Below are positions 8,466 to 17,315 of a stretch of 38,835 nt of DNA, one piece after another. Every line of letters begins with the position of its first letter. Position 1 is the stretch's first letter. The position numbers were made by a program, and so were the translations under genes. The stretch covers positions 1 through 38,835 of the forward strand of contig WPAE01000041.1 in assembly GCA_009773205.1 (NCBI GenBank), given 5' to 3'. The notes beneath the pieces were generated by a model. It had not been told where the DNA came from, made no database searches, and worked only from the letters and a program-made list of their open reading frames with translations. This DNA comes from Ignavibacteria bacterium. GTDB taxonomy: Bacteria; Bacteroidota; Ignavibacteria; Ignavibacteriales; Melioribacteraceae.

Positions 8466-8657
8466 ATGATGACAAAGAAGATTAAAATTACTCAAACCGG
8501 AAGCATTATTGACAGGCCGGTTCCACAAAAAAGAACAATTGAAGCTTTAGGTCTAGCACGACCAAAACACTTTGTAGTGAAAAACGATACTCCTCAAATT
8601 AGAGGTATGATAAGAAAAGTATCGCATCTTGTTAAAGTAGAAGAAATTGAAGCGTAA
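8466..8657 (+). CDS. rpmD: 50S ribosomal protein L30
   Basis: L30 is a small 50S protein. KIKITQTGSIIDRPVPQKR and the following TIEALGLARPKHFVVKND match the family, as does the ending IRGMIRKVSHLVKVEE. Two consecutive ATGs (8466, 8469) follow GAGGAA, giving 63 or 62 residues. It lies between rpsE and rplO, the usual order. Confidence 0.95.
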   Translation: MMTKKIKITQTGSIIDRPVPQKRTIEALGLARPKHFVVKNDTPQIRGMIRKVSHLVKVEEIEA

Positions 8658-8666
8658 GAGGAATAA

Positions 8667-9131
8667 ATGGATATTTTAAGTAATCTCAGACCTGCAAAAG
8701 GTTCACACAAAAAAGTTAAGAGAATTGGACGTGGCGAAGGCAGTGGGCATGGCGGAACGGCTACACGTGGTGAAAATGGTCAGCGTTCACGCTCTGGCGC
8801 AAAATTTCGCGCTTGGTTCGAGGGCGGTCAAATGCCATTACAAAGACGCGTTCCTAAACGCGGGTTTCATTCACCTTTTAGAGTAGAATATCAAGTTGTT
8901 AATCTTAGTACATTACAAAAATTGGTTGATGATAAAAAAATTACAGACGGCGTTATTAACGCAGTAAGTCTTTATAAAGGTGGCGCAATTTCTAAAGCCG
9001 CTGCACCATTTAAGATTTTAGGAAACGGCGAACTTAAAGCAAAGTTGAACGTAGAAGCTCATAAGTTTTCTGCTTCTGCAAAAGAAAAAATTGAATCAAT
9101 TGGCGGAACAATTAAAGAGATTAATGGTTAA
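8667..9131 (+). CDS. rplO: 50S ribosomal protein L15
   Basis: L15 is a late-assembly protein with a long glycine-rich N-terminal arm. The arm is visible as KRIGRGEGSGHGGTATRGENG, followed by FEGGQMPLQRRVPKRGF, the family signature. The 154 residues are typical. Its stop codon shares one base with the secY start (TAATG at 9129-9133), so the two are probably translationally coupled. Confidence 0.96.
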   Translation: MDILSNLRPAKGSHKKVKRIGRGEGSGHGGTATRGENGQRSRSGAKFRAWFEGGQMPLQRRVPKRGFHSPFRVEYQVVNLSTLQKLVDDKKITDGVINAVSLYKGGAISKAAAPFKILGNGELKAKLNVEAHKFSASAKEKIESIGGTIKEING

Positions 9132-10456
9132 TGGCAAAGCTACAAGAAACCTTCCGTAATATTTTTAAGATTCACGAGCTAAGGCAGCGTATTTTATATA
9201 CAGTAGCTTTACTCATTATTGTGAGAATTGGCTCTCATATTACCTTACCCGGTATTGATACAGTTGCTCTCAATGCCTCAACAGCGAATTCATCTGCAAA
9301 CAGTTTGTTTGGGTTTTATGATTTTTTTGTAGGCGGTGCTTTTAAAAATGCTGCAATTTTTGCTTTAGGCATTATGCCTTATATTTCTGCTTCTATCGTT
9401 TTGCAAATTGGTGGAGCCGTAGTTCCTTATTTGCAGAAATTACAAAAAGAAGGCGAAGATGGTAGAAAGAAAATCAATCAGCTAACTCGCTATCTAACAG
9501 TTTTAATTAGTTTACTTCAAGCGTGGGGAACAACTTCTTTAGTACATTACAGCTTAAACGCCGTTCCTGAGGCTGTGTATGGTTTTTCTTGGGTTGTTTC
9601 TACGGTTATCATTCTTACAGCAGGAACTATGTTCTTGATGTGGATAGGTGAACAAATTACTGAAAAAGGATTAGGGAACGGTATTTCACTAATCATTTTT
9701 ATTGGTATTATAGTTGGGTTTCCATTTGCTCTGCTTGATGAATACCAGTTGATTGCCTCTGGGCAGCGTAACCTGATAATAGAAATTGTTATGATTGCTT
9801 TAATGGTACTAATTATTGCAGCTGTAATATTTGTTACTCAAGGTACAAGAAGAATTCCTGTTCAGTATGCCAAACGTGTGGTCGGAAGAAAAGTTTATGG
9901 CGGCGTAACACAGTATATTCCGCTAAGAGTTAATACTGCTGGTGTTATGCCTATTATTTTTGCACAGTCAATAGTATTTATTCCTTCTACTTTGCTTGGC
10001 TTTTTCCCTAACAACGAGTTTCTCTCGAGCATAGCTAGATATGTAGCTTACGGCTCTGTTTTTTATACTGTTACCGAAGCTCTATTGATTATTTTCTTTA
10101 CCTATTTTTATACTGCAATAGCTTTCAATCCACAAGATGTTTCTGATAATATGAAAAAGCAAGGCGGCTTCATTCCTGGTATTCGTCCTGGTAAACAAAC
10201 TGCCGATTTCATAGATAATATTTTGACAAAAATTACACTGCCCGGTTCAGTATTCTTAGCAATAGTTGCAATACTTCCGGTGTTTGTTCATAATTTAGGT
10301 GTATCGCAAAGCTTCTCTGCATTTTTTGGAGGCACTAGTTTGCTGATTATCGTTGGTGTTGCATTAGATACACTTCAACAAATTGAATCTCATTTACTAA
10401 TGAGACATTACGACGGATTCATGAAATCCGGAAAAATAAAAGGTAGAAGAGCGTAG
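9131..10456 (+). CDS. secY: Protein translocase subunit SecY
   Basis: SecY is the channel of the Sec translocon in the inner membrane. At 441 residues it matches E. coli's 443, and about ten hydrophobic segments can be seen. Typical motifs include IVRIGSHITLPGID near the first membrane segment, FALGIMPYISASIVLQI, GNGISLIIF and the cytoplasmic loop with NPQDVSDNMKKQGGFIPGIRPG. Its position after rplO is the standard spc arrangement. SecE and SecG are not in this window. Confidence 0.98.
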   Translation: MAKLQETFRNIFKIHELRQRILYTVALLIIVRIGSHITLPGIDTVALNASTANSSANSLFGFYDFFVGGAFKNAAIFALGIMPYISASIVLQIGGAVVPYLQKLQKEGEDGRKKINQLTRYLTVLISLLQAWGTTSLVHYSLNAVPEAVYGFSWVVSTVIILTAGTMFLMWIGEQITEKGLGNGISLIIFIGIIVGFPFALLDEYQLIASGQRNLIIEIVMIALMVLIIAAVIFVTQGTRRIPVQYAKRVVGRKVYGGVTQYIPLRVNTAGVMPIIFAQSIVFIPSTLLGFFPNNEFLSSIARYVAYGSVFYTVTEALLIIFFTYFYTAIAFNPQDVSDNMKKQGGFIPGIRPGKQTADFIDNILTKITLPGSVFLAIVAILPVFVHNLGVSQSFSAFFGGTSLLIIVGVALDTLQQIESHLLMRHYDGFMKSGKIKGRRA

Positions 10457-10463
10457 TTTTACT

Positions 10464-11225
10464 GTGATTTTAATTAAGAGCAAAAGCGAAATAGACAAAA
10501 TTCGCGAAAGCTGTAAAATAGTTGCAGAAACTTTACAATTAATGAAGCGTTACACCAAACCTGGCGTAACGACACTTGAGCTGGATAAGATTGCAGAAGA
10601 TTATATCCGAAGCAACGATGCCAGTCCAGCTTTCAAAGGTTACTCGCAATCGGGTTCTTTTGATTATCCGGGCACAATTTGTTCTTCAGTTGATGATGAG
10701 GTTGTTCACGGGATTCCCGGCAACAGAGTTCTTAATGAAGGTGAAATAATTTCTATTGATGTTGGCGTTGAGAAGAATGGATATTTTGGTGATGCGGCTT
10801 TAACAATTGCTGTAGGTATTATATCGGATGCCAAACGAAAATTAATGGATGTTACTGAAAAATCTCTTTATTTAGGAATTGAACAAGCCGTAGATAAAAA
10901 TAGAATTGGAGATGTTTCTTTTGCTATCCAAAACTATGTAGAATCTTTTGGTTTTGGAGTTGTTAGAGATTTATGCGGACACGGTTGCGGAAGATTTTTA
11001 CATGAAGAGCCACAGATTCCAAATTATGGTAAAAAGAATTCGGGCACGGTTTTGAAGAATGGAATGACTTTAGCAATTGAACCTATGATTAATGCAGGTA
11101 CATATAAAGTTTACGTAGCCGAAGATGGATGGACAGTTTATACAGCAGATGGAGAACCCTCTGCTCATTTTGAACATACAATAACAATAATAGACGGTAA
11201 TCCGGAGATTTTAACATTTAGCTAA
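10464..11225 (+). CDS. map: Type I methionine aminopeptidase (GTG start)
   Basis: Removes the initiator methionine from nascent proteins. The dinuclear metal ligands are all visible: D99 and D110 ([13 protein letters not shown]), H173 (CGHGCG), E206 (AIEPM) and E237 (FEHT). It has 253 residues with no N-terminal SH3 or zinc extension, so it is the bacterial type Ia form. It begins at GTG 10464, 7 nt after secY, and its stop overlaps the infA start (TAATG). Placement between secY and infA is common outside the proteobacteria. Confidence 0.97.
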   Translation: MILIKSKSEIDKIRESCKIVAETLQLMKRYTKPGVTTLELDKIAEDYIRSNDASPAFKGYSQSGSFDYPGTICSSVDDEVVHGIPGNRVLNEGEIISIDVGVEKNGYFGDAALTIAVGIISDAKRKLMDVTEKSLYLGIEQAVDKNRIGDVSFAIQNYVESFGFGVVRDLCGHGCGRFLHEEPQIPNYGKKNSGTVLKNGMTLAIEPMINAGTYKVYVAEDGWTVYTADGEPSAHFEHTITIIDGNPEILTFS

Positions 11226-11443
11226 TGGCAAAACAAGGACCAATTAAAGTAGATGGTGTAATAAGCGAAACGTTGCCAAATGCAACTTTCAAAGTACGTT
11301 TAGATAACGGTCACGAAATATTAGCACACATATCCGGCAAAATGCGAATGCATTTTATAAAAATTTTGGTTGGTGATAAGGTAGCAATAGAACTTTCACC
11401 TTACGATTTGAACAAAGGTAGAATCACTTACAGATACAAATAA
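11225..11443 (+). CDS. infA: Translation initiation factor IF-1
   Basis: IF-1 occupies the A site during initiation. The 72-residue OB-fold protein carries the canonical [20 protein letters not shown] and ends [23 protein letters not shown]-like (shown in part). Its start overlaps map by one base. The order map-infA-rpmJ-rpsM matches the spc/alpha junction of many bacteria. Confidence 0.97.
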   Translation: MAKQGPIKVDGVISETLPNATFKVRLDNGHEILAHISGKMRMHFIKILVGDKVAIELSPYDLNKGRITYRYK

Positions 11444-11455
11444 CGGAGTTTTAGA

Positions 11456-11569
11456 ATGAAGGTTAGAGCTTCAGTCAAAAAGATGTGCGAACATTGCAAG
11501 ATTATTAGAAGAAAAGGCGTTGTACGCGTAATCTGCAAGAATCCAAAACATAAACAAAGACAAGGTTAA
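11456..11569 (+). CDS. rpmJ: 50S ribosomal protein L36 (zinc-ribbon form)
   Basis: A 37-residue protein starting [20 protein letters not shown]. It has the four zinc ligands of the C-plus L36 type: C11, C14, C27 and H32. L36 organises 23S rRNA late in 50S assembly. CGGAG lies 8 nt upstream of ATG 11456. It fills the gap between infA and rpsM. Confidence 0.96.
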   Translation: MKVRASVKKMCEHCKIIRRKGVVRVICKNPKHKQRQG

Positions 11570-11587
11570 AATTAGGAGGTTATAGAT

Positions 11588-12020
11588 TTGGCTCGTTTAG
11601 CTGGTATCGATTTACCGAAAAATAAAAAAGCTTATATCGGATTGACCTACATATTCGGTATTGGTGAAAAGTCATCAACGGATATTTTAGCAAAAGCTAA
11701 TGTTAATCCTAATAAAAAAATATCCGAGCTTTCTGAAGAAGAATTAGCAAAGATTCGTTCTATAATGACTAATGAATATAAAGTTGAAGGAATTAGCAAA
11801 GATTCGTTCTATAATGACTAATGAATATAAAGTTGAAGGCGCCTTAAGAAGCGAAGTTCAGCAAAATATTAAGAGATTAATGGATATTGGAACCTACAGA
11901 GGAATTAGGCACAGAAGAGGTTTACCTGCGCGCGGACAGAGAACAAGAACGAACTCGAGAACCAGAAAAGGTAAACGTAAAACTGTAGCTGGCAAGAAGA
12001 AAACACCAGCTAAGAAGTAA
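11588..12020 (+). pseudogene. rpsM: 30S ribosomal protein S13, frame broken by a 49-bp tandem duplication
   Basis: S13 is a 30S head protein that contacts S19, the P-site tRNA and L5 (bridge B1b). A TTG start at 11588 with a strong AGGAGGT at 11574-11580 opens a frame with the S13 start MARLAGIDLPKNKKAYIGLT. This frame ends at TAA 11819-11821, after 77 codons. The remainder ([20 protein letters not shown], then [20 protein letters not shown]) is in the +1 frame up to TAA 12018-12020. The break is a perfect tandem duplication of 49 bp (11741-11838). Removing one copy gives one uninterrupted 127-residue S13 of normal length. In-frame ATGs at 11772 and 11814 lie before the TAA, so reinitiation of the second half is possible. 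Confidence 0.9.
11741..11838 (+). repeat. Perfect 49-bp tandem duplication inside rpsM
   Basis: Positions 11741-11789 and 11790-11838 are identical, and the match extends one base further (11839). The unit begins GAATTAGCAAAGATTCGTTC and ends AAAGTTGAAG. Because 49 is not a multiple of three, the second copy shifts the reading frame. The absence of any mismatch between copies means it is either very recent or an assembly artefact. Confidence 0.97.
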
Positions 12021-12048
12021 TAATTAATTTTTATTGTGAGGAGTAAAA

Positions 12049-12435
12049 TTGGCTAAAGTTGTTAAAAAGACAAGAAAAAAAGTTCACGTTGATTCTGTTG
12101 GAGTTGCGCATATCAAGGCTTCATTCAACAACGTGATTGTTACGATTACTGACATTTACGGCAATACAATTTCGTGGTCTTCTGCCGGTAAAAATGGATT
12201 TAAGGGTTCGCGTAAGAACACACCATTTGCTTCGCAAGTTACAGCCGAAGCCGCTGCTAAAGAAGCGCACACTCTTGGATTAAGAAAAGTTGATGTACTT
12301 GTTAAAGGGCCTGGTTCTGGCCGTGAAGCAGCTATAAGAGCTTTGAATACTGCTGGATTGGAAATATTATCTATTAAAGATCAAACTCCAATTCCTCATA
12401 ATGGATGCAGACCACCAAAACGTAGAAGAGTTTAA
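12049..12435 (+). CDS. rpsK: 30S ribosomal protein S11 (TTG start)
   Basis: S11 lies on the 30S platform near the Shine-Dalgarno helix. The segment [19 protein letters not shown], then [20 protein letters not shown] and the ending [14 protein letters not shown] are canonical. The TTG at 12049 follows GTGAGGAG. It has 128 residues. It lies 28 nt after the end of the broken rpsM. Confidence 0.97.
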   Translation: MAKVVKKTRKKVHVDSVGVAHIKASFNNVIVTITDIYGNTISWSSAGKNGFKGSRKNTPFASQVTAEAAAKEAHTLGLRKVDVLVKGPGSGREAAIRALNTAGLEILSIKDQTPIPHNGCRPPKRRRV

Positions 12436-12450
12436 TAGGAGAATTTTTAG

Positions 12451-13077
12451 ATGGCAAGATACACTGGTTCAAGTTGCAAATTGTGCAGAAGAGAAAAGAC
12501 GAAACTTTTTCTTAAAGGCAGTAAATGTCTTTCAGAAAAATGCCCGCTTGAAAAAAGAAATTATGCGCCGGGTCAACATGGACTTTCCAGACGCACCAAG
12601 TTTTCAGAGTATGGTGTTCAATTAAGAGAAAAGCAGAAAGTAAAAAGAATTTACGGATTGTTAGAAACACAGTTTCGCAATTACTTTGAAAAAGCTAACC
12701 GCCAAAAAGGCGTTACAGGTACAAATCTTTTAAAACTTTTGGAAAGAAGATTGGACAATGTTGTATTCCGACTTGGTTTTGCACCTTCAAGAAAAGCTGC
12801 ACGCCAGCTTGTTTTGCACGGGCATTTCACAATCAACAACCAATTAGTTGATATTCCTTCTTATTTGCTTGCTGCCGGAGATGTAATTACAGTTCGTGAG
12901 AAGAGCAAAAAGTTAGATACAATTCACAATTCTTTAAGAAGAACCAAAGAAAACGTTTATTCCTGGCTTTCTGTGGATAAAGCTTCTTTAAGCGGTACAT
13001 TTATGAATGTTCCGGAAAGAGAAGATATACCATTGACCGCTAACGAACAACTCATAGTTGAGTTGTATAATAAGTAA
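12451..13077 (+). CDS. rpsD: 30S ribosomal protein S4 (zinc-binding form)
   Basis: S4 nucleates 30S assembly and, in E. coli, regulates the alpha operon. The N-terminal region has four cysteines in the C-plus arrangement (C9, C12, C26, C31) within [10 protein letters not shown] and [12 protein letters not shown]. The S4 RNA-binding domain follows ([30 protein letters not shown]). It has 208 residues. AGGAG precedes ATG 12451. Confidence 0.97.
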   Translation: MARYTGSSCKLCRREKTKLFLKGSKCLSEKCPLEKRNYAPGQHGLSRRTKFSEYGVQLREKQKVKRIYGLLETQFRNYFEKANRQKGVTGTNLLKLLERRLDNVVFRLGFAPSRKAARQLVLHGHFTINNQLVDIPSYLLAAGDVITVREKSKKLDTIHNSLRRTKENVYSWLSVDKASLSGTFMNVPEREDIPLTANEQLIVELYNK

Positions 13078-13101
13078 AAAATTATAAAGAGGATACTATA
13101 A

Positions 13102-14097
13102 ATGAGTAATCCATTCATTAAAATGCCGGAAGGAATTATTGTTGATGACTCTTCCAGCAATGAGAAGTTCGGAAGATTTTTTGTACAACCACTTGAAAGA
13201 GGTTTTGCCGTTACTTTAGGTAATGCTATGAGAAGAGTTATGCTTTCTTCTTTAACTGGCGCTGCTTTTACGGCTGTTAAGATTGAAGGTGTTTTGCATG
13301 AGTTTTCTACGATTCCCGGAGTGGTTGAAGATGTAACAGAAATCATTCTTAACTTAAAAAAAGTTAGAATGAGACTTAATAATAAAAAAACTACCAGCTG
13401 CGAAATTTCATTAAATGGAGCGAAAGTACTTACTGCTGTTGATATTCAGAAAGCATGCCCGGATATTGAAATTCTTAACCCACAGCAACACATTGCACGC
13501 CTTAATGCAGAAGCAAAGCTGAATATAGAGTTTCGAATTGGGATTGGTAAAGGTTATGTGCCAAGCAGCGAACAAAAAATTACCGAATCTACTATAGGTA
13601 CTATCCCAATAGACTCTATCTTTACTCCAATTGTTAATGTGCGCTACGATATTGAAAACGTTCGTATTGGAGAAAGGAACGATTTTGAAAAATTGACTCT
13701 CGAAATTACTACTGATGGTTCAATTTCTCCATCCGAAGCTTTATCCAATTCTGCCAAGATTTTGAAAGATCACGTCGCCTTGTTTATCAATTTCGAGTCT
13801 GAACCGGAAGAAGAAAAAGTAGAAAATGAAAAAGATTTGGAAGCTGAACGACTTCGTAAAATTTTATTAACAAGTGTTGATGATTTGGAATTAAGCGTTC
13901 GCTCACATAACTGTTTAAAAGCAGCAAATATTAAACATTTGGCCGATCTTGTACGTAAAGACGAAAGCGAAATGCTGAAGTTCAGAAATTTTGGGCGCAA
14001 GTCTTTAGCTGAATTGCTCGAAATTGTTGATAACTACGGACTTGAGTTTGGAATGGACGTAGATAAGTATATTAAAGATAAACCAGAAAACAACTAG
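13102..14097 (+). CDS. rpoA: DNA-directed RNA polymerase subunit alpha
   Basis: The alpha dimer scaffolds RNA polymerase assembly. The N-terminal domain (to about residue 230) has the conserved FVQPLERGFAVTLGNAMRR and IEGVLHEFSTIPGVVEDV. An acidic linker follows. The C-terminal domain (about 255-320) binds UP elements and activators and has LELSVRSHNCLKAANIKHLA and FGRKSLAELLEI. Length is 331 residues. It is the next-to-last gene of the operon. Confidence 0.98.
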   Translation: MSNPFIKMPEGIIVDDSSSNEKFGRFFVQPLERGFAVTLGNAMRRVMLSSLTGAAFTAVKIEGVLHEFSTIPGVVEDVTEIILNLKKVRMRLNNKKTTSCEISLNGAKVLTAVDIQKACPDIEILNPQQHIARLNAEAKLNIEFRIGIGKGYVPSSEQKITESTIGTIPIDSIFTPIVNVRYDIENVRIGERNDFEKLTLEITTDGSISPSEALSNSAKILKDHVALFINFESEPEEEKVENEKDLEAERLRKILLTSVDDLELSVRSHNCLKAANIKHLADLVRKDESEMLKFRNFGRKSLAELLEIVDNYGLEFGMDVDKYIKDKPENN

Positions 14098-14117
14098 TAT
14101 TTCCAGAAGGTTGAAGA

Positions 14118-14576
14118 ATGAGACACAGTGTTAGAGGAAGAAAACTTGGTAGAACTGCAAGTCATAGAGCAGCAACTTTAAGATTGCTGGCTACCGCATT
14201 ATTTAAGAATAAAAAAATTAAAACTACTTTGGCTAAAGCAAAAGAACTAAAGAAGTATGCTGAGCCGATGATTACAAGAGCTAAGACTGATTCTGTTCAT
14301 GCAAGAAGAATTATTGCTGCAGATATTCAAGATAAAGCTGTTGTAAAAGAATTGTTTGGCGAAATTGCTGCAAAAGTTGGAGACCGTCCTGGTGGCTATA
14401 CGCGTGTTGTTCGTTTAGGACAAAGAAAAGGGGACGGTGCTGAGATGGCTGTAATAGAATTAGTTGATTTCACTGGAATTGTAAAACCAAAAGCTCCAAA
14501 GAAAACCAAAGCAGAAAATAAATCTGAAACCCCTAAGGAAGAAAAGAAAGAGAAAAAAGCTGAAAAAGAAAGCTAA
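14118..14576 (+). CDS. rplQ: 50S ribosomal protein L17 with charged C-terminal tail
   Basis: L17 is a 50S protein near the tunnel exit. MRHSVRGRKLGRTASHRAA is the universal start, and GDRPGGYTRVVRLGQRKGDGA is also conserved. The last 35 or so residues are a Lys/Glu-rich tail, making the protein 152 residues against about 127 in E. coli. Such tails are common in the Bacteroidota and relatives. It closes the operon, 32 nt before the terminator stem. Confidence 0.97.
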   Translation: MRHSVRGRKLGRTASHRAATLRLLATALFKNKKIKTTLAKAKELKKYAEPMITRAKTDSVHARRIIAADIQDKAVVKELFGEIAAKVGDRPGGYTRVVRLGQRKGDGAEMAVIELVDFTGIVKPKAPKKTKAENKSETPKEEKKEKKAEKES

Positions 14577-14607
14577 GCTCTCTTTTCAACTATTCGGTAT
14601 GAACTTT

Positions 14608-14638
14608 AAAAAATCCCGTTAATTGCGGGATTTTTTTT
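14608..14638 (+). terminator. Intrinsic terminator of the ribosomal super-operon
   Basis: An 11-bp stem (AAAAAATCCCG at 14608-14618 with CGGGATTTTTT at 14626-14636) encloses the loop TTAATTG and runs into a T-tract to 14638. It directly follows rplQ. The A-rich 5' side could make it work in the other direction too, for the convergent symporter gene. Confidence 0.9.
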
Positions 14639-14650
14639 GTTGATCCTAAA

Positions 14651-16447
14651 TTAGTTCCAGAGTTTTTTAACAACTCTAAAAATTACTACCGTGCTCGTAG
14701 CAAAAACCGCAAGTAGAAGAAAAGCAAGCTCATATCTGCCATAAAGAAAATTCCCTACTGTAAATAATGCAGACCAAATCATTACGCAACCGGAGACCCA
14801 GCCAAGTAATCCTAATGGGATGTTGTTCTTTGACTCTTCCAATTCATTTTCAGTAATATTTGCTTCAATCCTAATTTTGTTCCATCCGGGACCAAATGGA
14901 CGAACTTTTTTGTAAAACTCTGCCAGCACTTTTGCATCTGTTTGGGGGCTTACAAAAGAAGCTGTAACCCAGCAAATTGTTGTAAAAATAACAGTTATAA
15001 CCAGAGAAATGTGAACTGATAGTTCAAATCCGGTTTTGTTAAGCATAAGCAAGACAATTGAAACAAGAAAAGAACTAACCATAGCAGTTACTTCTGCCCA
15101 AGCATTAATGCGCCACCAAAACCATCTTAGCAAGTACAATAATCCGGTCCCAGCGCCAATCTGCAAAATTATTTGAAATGCTTCTAGTGCGGAATCTAAA
15201 AGGAAAACAAGTGCGGAGGAAACAAAAAACAGAATTACTGTAGCAACTCTTCCAGCTAAAACATAGTGTTTTTCGCTTGCATCGGTTTTGATAAATCTTC
15301 TGTAAAAATCGTGGACTAAATAAGAAGCGCCCCAATTTAGGTGTGTAAGAATTGTTGATGAATTAGCAGCAATCAATCCGCCAACCATTAAACCAATAAA
15401 TCCAACAGGAATAAATTTTAACATAGCCGGATAGGCAATATCATGCCCTAAAAGTTTAGGATCAAGATTTGGGAATGCGGACTGAATGTCTTTCAACTCT
15501 GGATAAACAATAATAGAAGCAAGAGCAACAATAATCCATGGCCAAGGACGAAGAACATAATGGGCAACATTAAAAAACAGAACAGCCCCGAGCGCATCTT
15601 TTTCGGATTTAGAAGCGAGCATTCTTTGAGCAATGTAACTTCCACCGCCAGGCTCTGCTCCAGGATACCAAACTGCCCACCATTGAACTGCAATTGGCAT
15701 AATAAAGACAGCAACTGCTATATCCCAGTTGTTAGAAAAATCTGGAAGAATATTTAGATAATTAATTCCACTTGGGCCCGAAATATTCGAAATTTTATCT
15801 ACCAAGCCGCTTAAACCTCCAACTTGCGGTAACTGCAAAGCAAAATAGGCCGCGGCAATTACGGCAGTCATCTTTATAAAGAATTGAATCATATCAATTA
15901 CTAAAACGCCCCACAAGCCGGAGTGTGTTGCAAATGCAACGTTCAAAACCCCTACAATTACAAGTGTTTGCCAACGGTCCAACCCGAAAAGAATTCCTGC
16001 AATTTTACATGCAGCTAAGTTTACGGTAGCCATAATAATTGCGTTAAAAAATAAGCCAAGATAAACGGAGCGAAAGCCGCGCACAAATCCAGCAGCTTTT
16101 CCAGAGTAGCGTAATTCATAAAATTCTAAATCAGTCATAACTCCGGAGCGGCGCCACAATCGGGCGTAAAAGAAAACGGTAGAAACGCCTGTTAATACAA
16201 AAGCCCACCAAACCCAATTGCCTGCAACACCATTAGTTCTAACGATATCTGTTACAAGATTAGGCGTATCGCTGCTGAATGTTGTAGCCACCATTGAAAG
16301 ACCTGCGAGCCACCACGGGACCGAGCGCCCAGAAGCAAAAAATTCAGATGTGTTTTTTCCTGCTCTCTTTCCGTAAAAAAGCGCTGGTACAAAACAGATG
16401 ATTAGTGTGGTAAGTACTATTAGCCAATCAATGAGTTCAAGCTTCAT
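14651..16447 (-). CDS. Sodium:solute symporter (SSS/SLC5 family)
   Basis: An inner-membrane secondary transporter that uses the sodium gradient. About 598 residues with some 13-15 hydrophobic segments. Family features include GRSVPWWLAGLSMVATTFSSDTP near the N terminus, YARLWRRSGVMTDLEFYELRY and, further on, GGLIAANSSTILTHLNWGAS, which matches the region of the Na2 sodium site. ATG 16447 starts MKLELIDWLIVLTTL; an in-frame TTG at 16459 would add four residues. The substrate cannot be read from the sequence. It is convergent with rplQ and divergent from engB. Confidence 0.9.
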   Translation of the reverse strand: MKLELIDWLIVLTTLIICFVPALFYGKRAGKNTSEFFASGRSVPWWLAGLSMVATTFSSDTPNLVTDIVRTNGVAGNWVWWAFVLTGVSTVFFYARLWRRSGVMTDLEFYELRYSGKAAGFVRGFRSVYLGLFFNAIIMATVNLAACKIAGILFGLDRWQTLVIVGVLNVAFATHSGLWGVLVIDMIQFFIKMTAVIAAAYFALQLPQVGGLSGLVDKISNISGPSGINYLNILPDFSNNWDIAVAVFIMPIAVQWWAVWYPGAEPGGGSYIAQRMLASKSEKDALGAVLFFNVAHYVLRPWPWIIVALASIIVYPELKDIQSAFPNLDPKLLGHDIAYPAMLKFIPVGFIGLMVGGLIAANSSTILTHLNWGASYLVHDFYRRFIKTDASEKHYVLAGRVATVILFFVSSALVFLLDSALEAFQIILQIGAGTGLLYLLRWFWWRINAWAEVTAMVSSFLVSIVLLMLNKTGFELSVHISLVITVIFTTICWVTASFVSPQTDAKVLAEFYKKVRPFGPGWNKIRIEANITENELEESKNNIPLGLLGWVSGCVMIWSALFTVGNFLYGRYELAFLLLAVFATSTVVIFRVVKKLWN

Positions 16448-16659
16448 AAGCAAATCCAATTAGGTTTTGAAAAAGATGAACTTGTGGTTGAGATAATTTT
16501 GTATCTCTCTTAGAAAGTTATAAAAAATCAGATTTGAAACATACTTATAAATGAGCCTACTCTAAAAAGCCTCAAATTGAGTTTTTGCACTTTGAATTTG
16601 AGCAATAATCAAAGCATTTTTTCATCCGAAATACCTTTTTATAAAAGTTTGTTTACTAG
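16448..16659. promoter_or_regulatory. Divergent intergenic region, symporter/engB
   Basis: These 212 bp separate two divergent genes and must hold both promoters. An inverted repeat CTCAA-A-TTGAG lies at 16571-16581; with flanking A5 and T5 runs it can form a longer, bulged hairpin. It could be an operator or a leader hairpin. I cannot assign convincing promoter boxes on either strand. Confidence 0.35.
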
Positions 16660-17241
16660 ATGAAGAAAATTGAATTTGTAAAAGCAGTTTATAAATTGAA
16701 TGAATTACCAAAAGACTTATTACCGGAAATCGTTTTATGCGGCAGATCAAATGTTGGAAAATCCTCTTTTATTAATTCGCTGCTAAATTCTAAAGTAGCT
16801 AAAACAAGTTCTACTCCAGGCAAGACTAGATCAATTAATTATTATAAAGTTGAAAATAAATTTTACTTTGTTGATTTGCCCGGCTTCGGTTACGCTAAAG
16901 TTTCAAAACAAGAGCGTGATGATTGGAAAAAACTGCTTCATAATTTCTTTGAGCTAAAAAGAACAACTCAAGTGGTTTTTCATCTTATTGATAGCCGCCA
17001 CGAACCTATGCAGACAGACATTGAGTTAAATGATTTTATACACTTGTTAGGACTGCCTTATTTTGTGTTTCTTAACAAGGCAGATAAGCTAAACCAGAAA
17101 GAAATGGCGGATAGCAAACGTGTTGCAGTAAAATGTTTTCCAGAACTAATACTAGGCGAAAATTTATTTCACTTTTCTACTGTTAAGGGTAACGGAAAAA
17201 AAGAAACACTTGCTTTAATCTATAGACTCTTTCTCTCATGA
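16660..17241 (+). CDS. engB: Ribosome biogenesis GTPase YsxC/EngB
   Basis: An essential TRAFAC GTPase that acts in 50S assembly. The motifs are in order: G1 GRSNVGKSS (28-36), the switch I threonine in TPGKTRSIN, G3 DLPGFGYAK (72-80), G4 NKAD (139-142) and the G5-like FSTVKG (172-177). The 193 residues are the typical length. There is no recognisable ribosome-binding site before ATG 16660. The next gene starts 74 nt later. Confidence 0.96.
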   Translation: MKKIEFVKAVYKLNELPKDLLPEIVLCGRSNVGKSSFINSLLNSKVAKTSSTPGKTRSINYYKVENKFYFVDLPGFGYAKVSKQERDDWKKLLHNFFELKRTTQVVFHLIDSRHEPMQTDIELNDFIHLLGLPYFVFLNKADKLNQKEMADSKRVAVKCFPELILGENLFHFSTVKGNGKKETLALIYRLFLS

Positions 17242-17315
17242 AAAATTCTCCGAACTTTATTATTATTGATTATAGAAATAAAATTATTGTAACATCACTA
17301 AACGGTTGGTAATGA

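Noticed and set aside
11741-11838. Programmed ribosomal frameshift as the explanation for the broken S13 frame
   Set aside because: The frame break coincides exactly with a perfect duplication, and deletion of one unit restores S13. I see no slippery site with a stimulator, so a duplication is the simpler cause. Frameshifting is kept only as a minor option.
12401-12625. 74-codon + strand frame overlapping rpsK and rpsD
   Set aside because: It lies in another frame of two certain genes, and its translation has no family resemblance.
16571-16581. CTCAA-A-TTGAG palindrome as a terminator for engB or the symporter
   Set aside because: It lies between two divergent starts, where no transcript should end, and its stem is too short and AT-rich. 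It is noted only as a possible operator.
17238-17312. 24-residue frame between engB and the GAF protein gene
   Set aside because: It overlaps the engB stop by ATGA, but has no recognisable feature, no ribosome-binding site of its own, and could easily arise by chance in AT-rich sequence.
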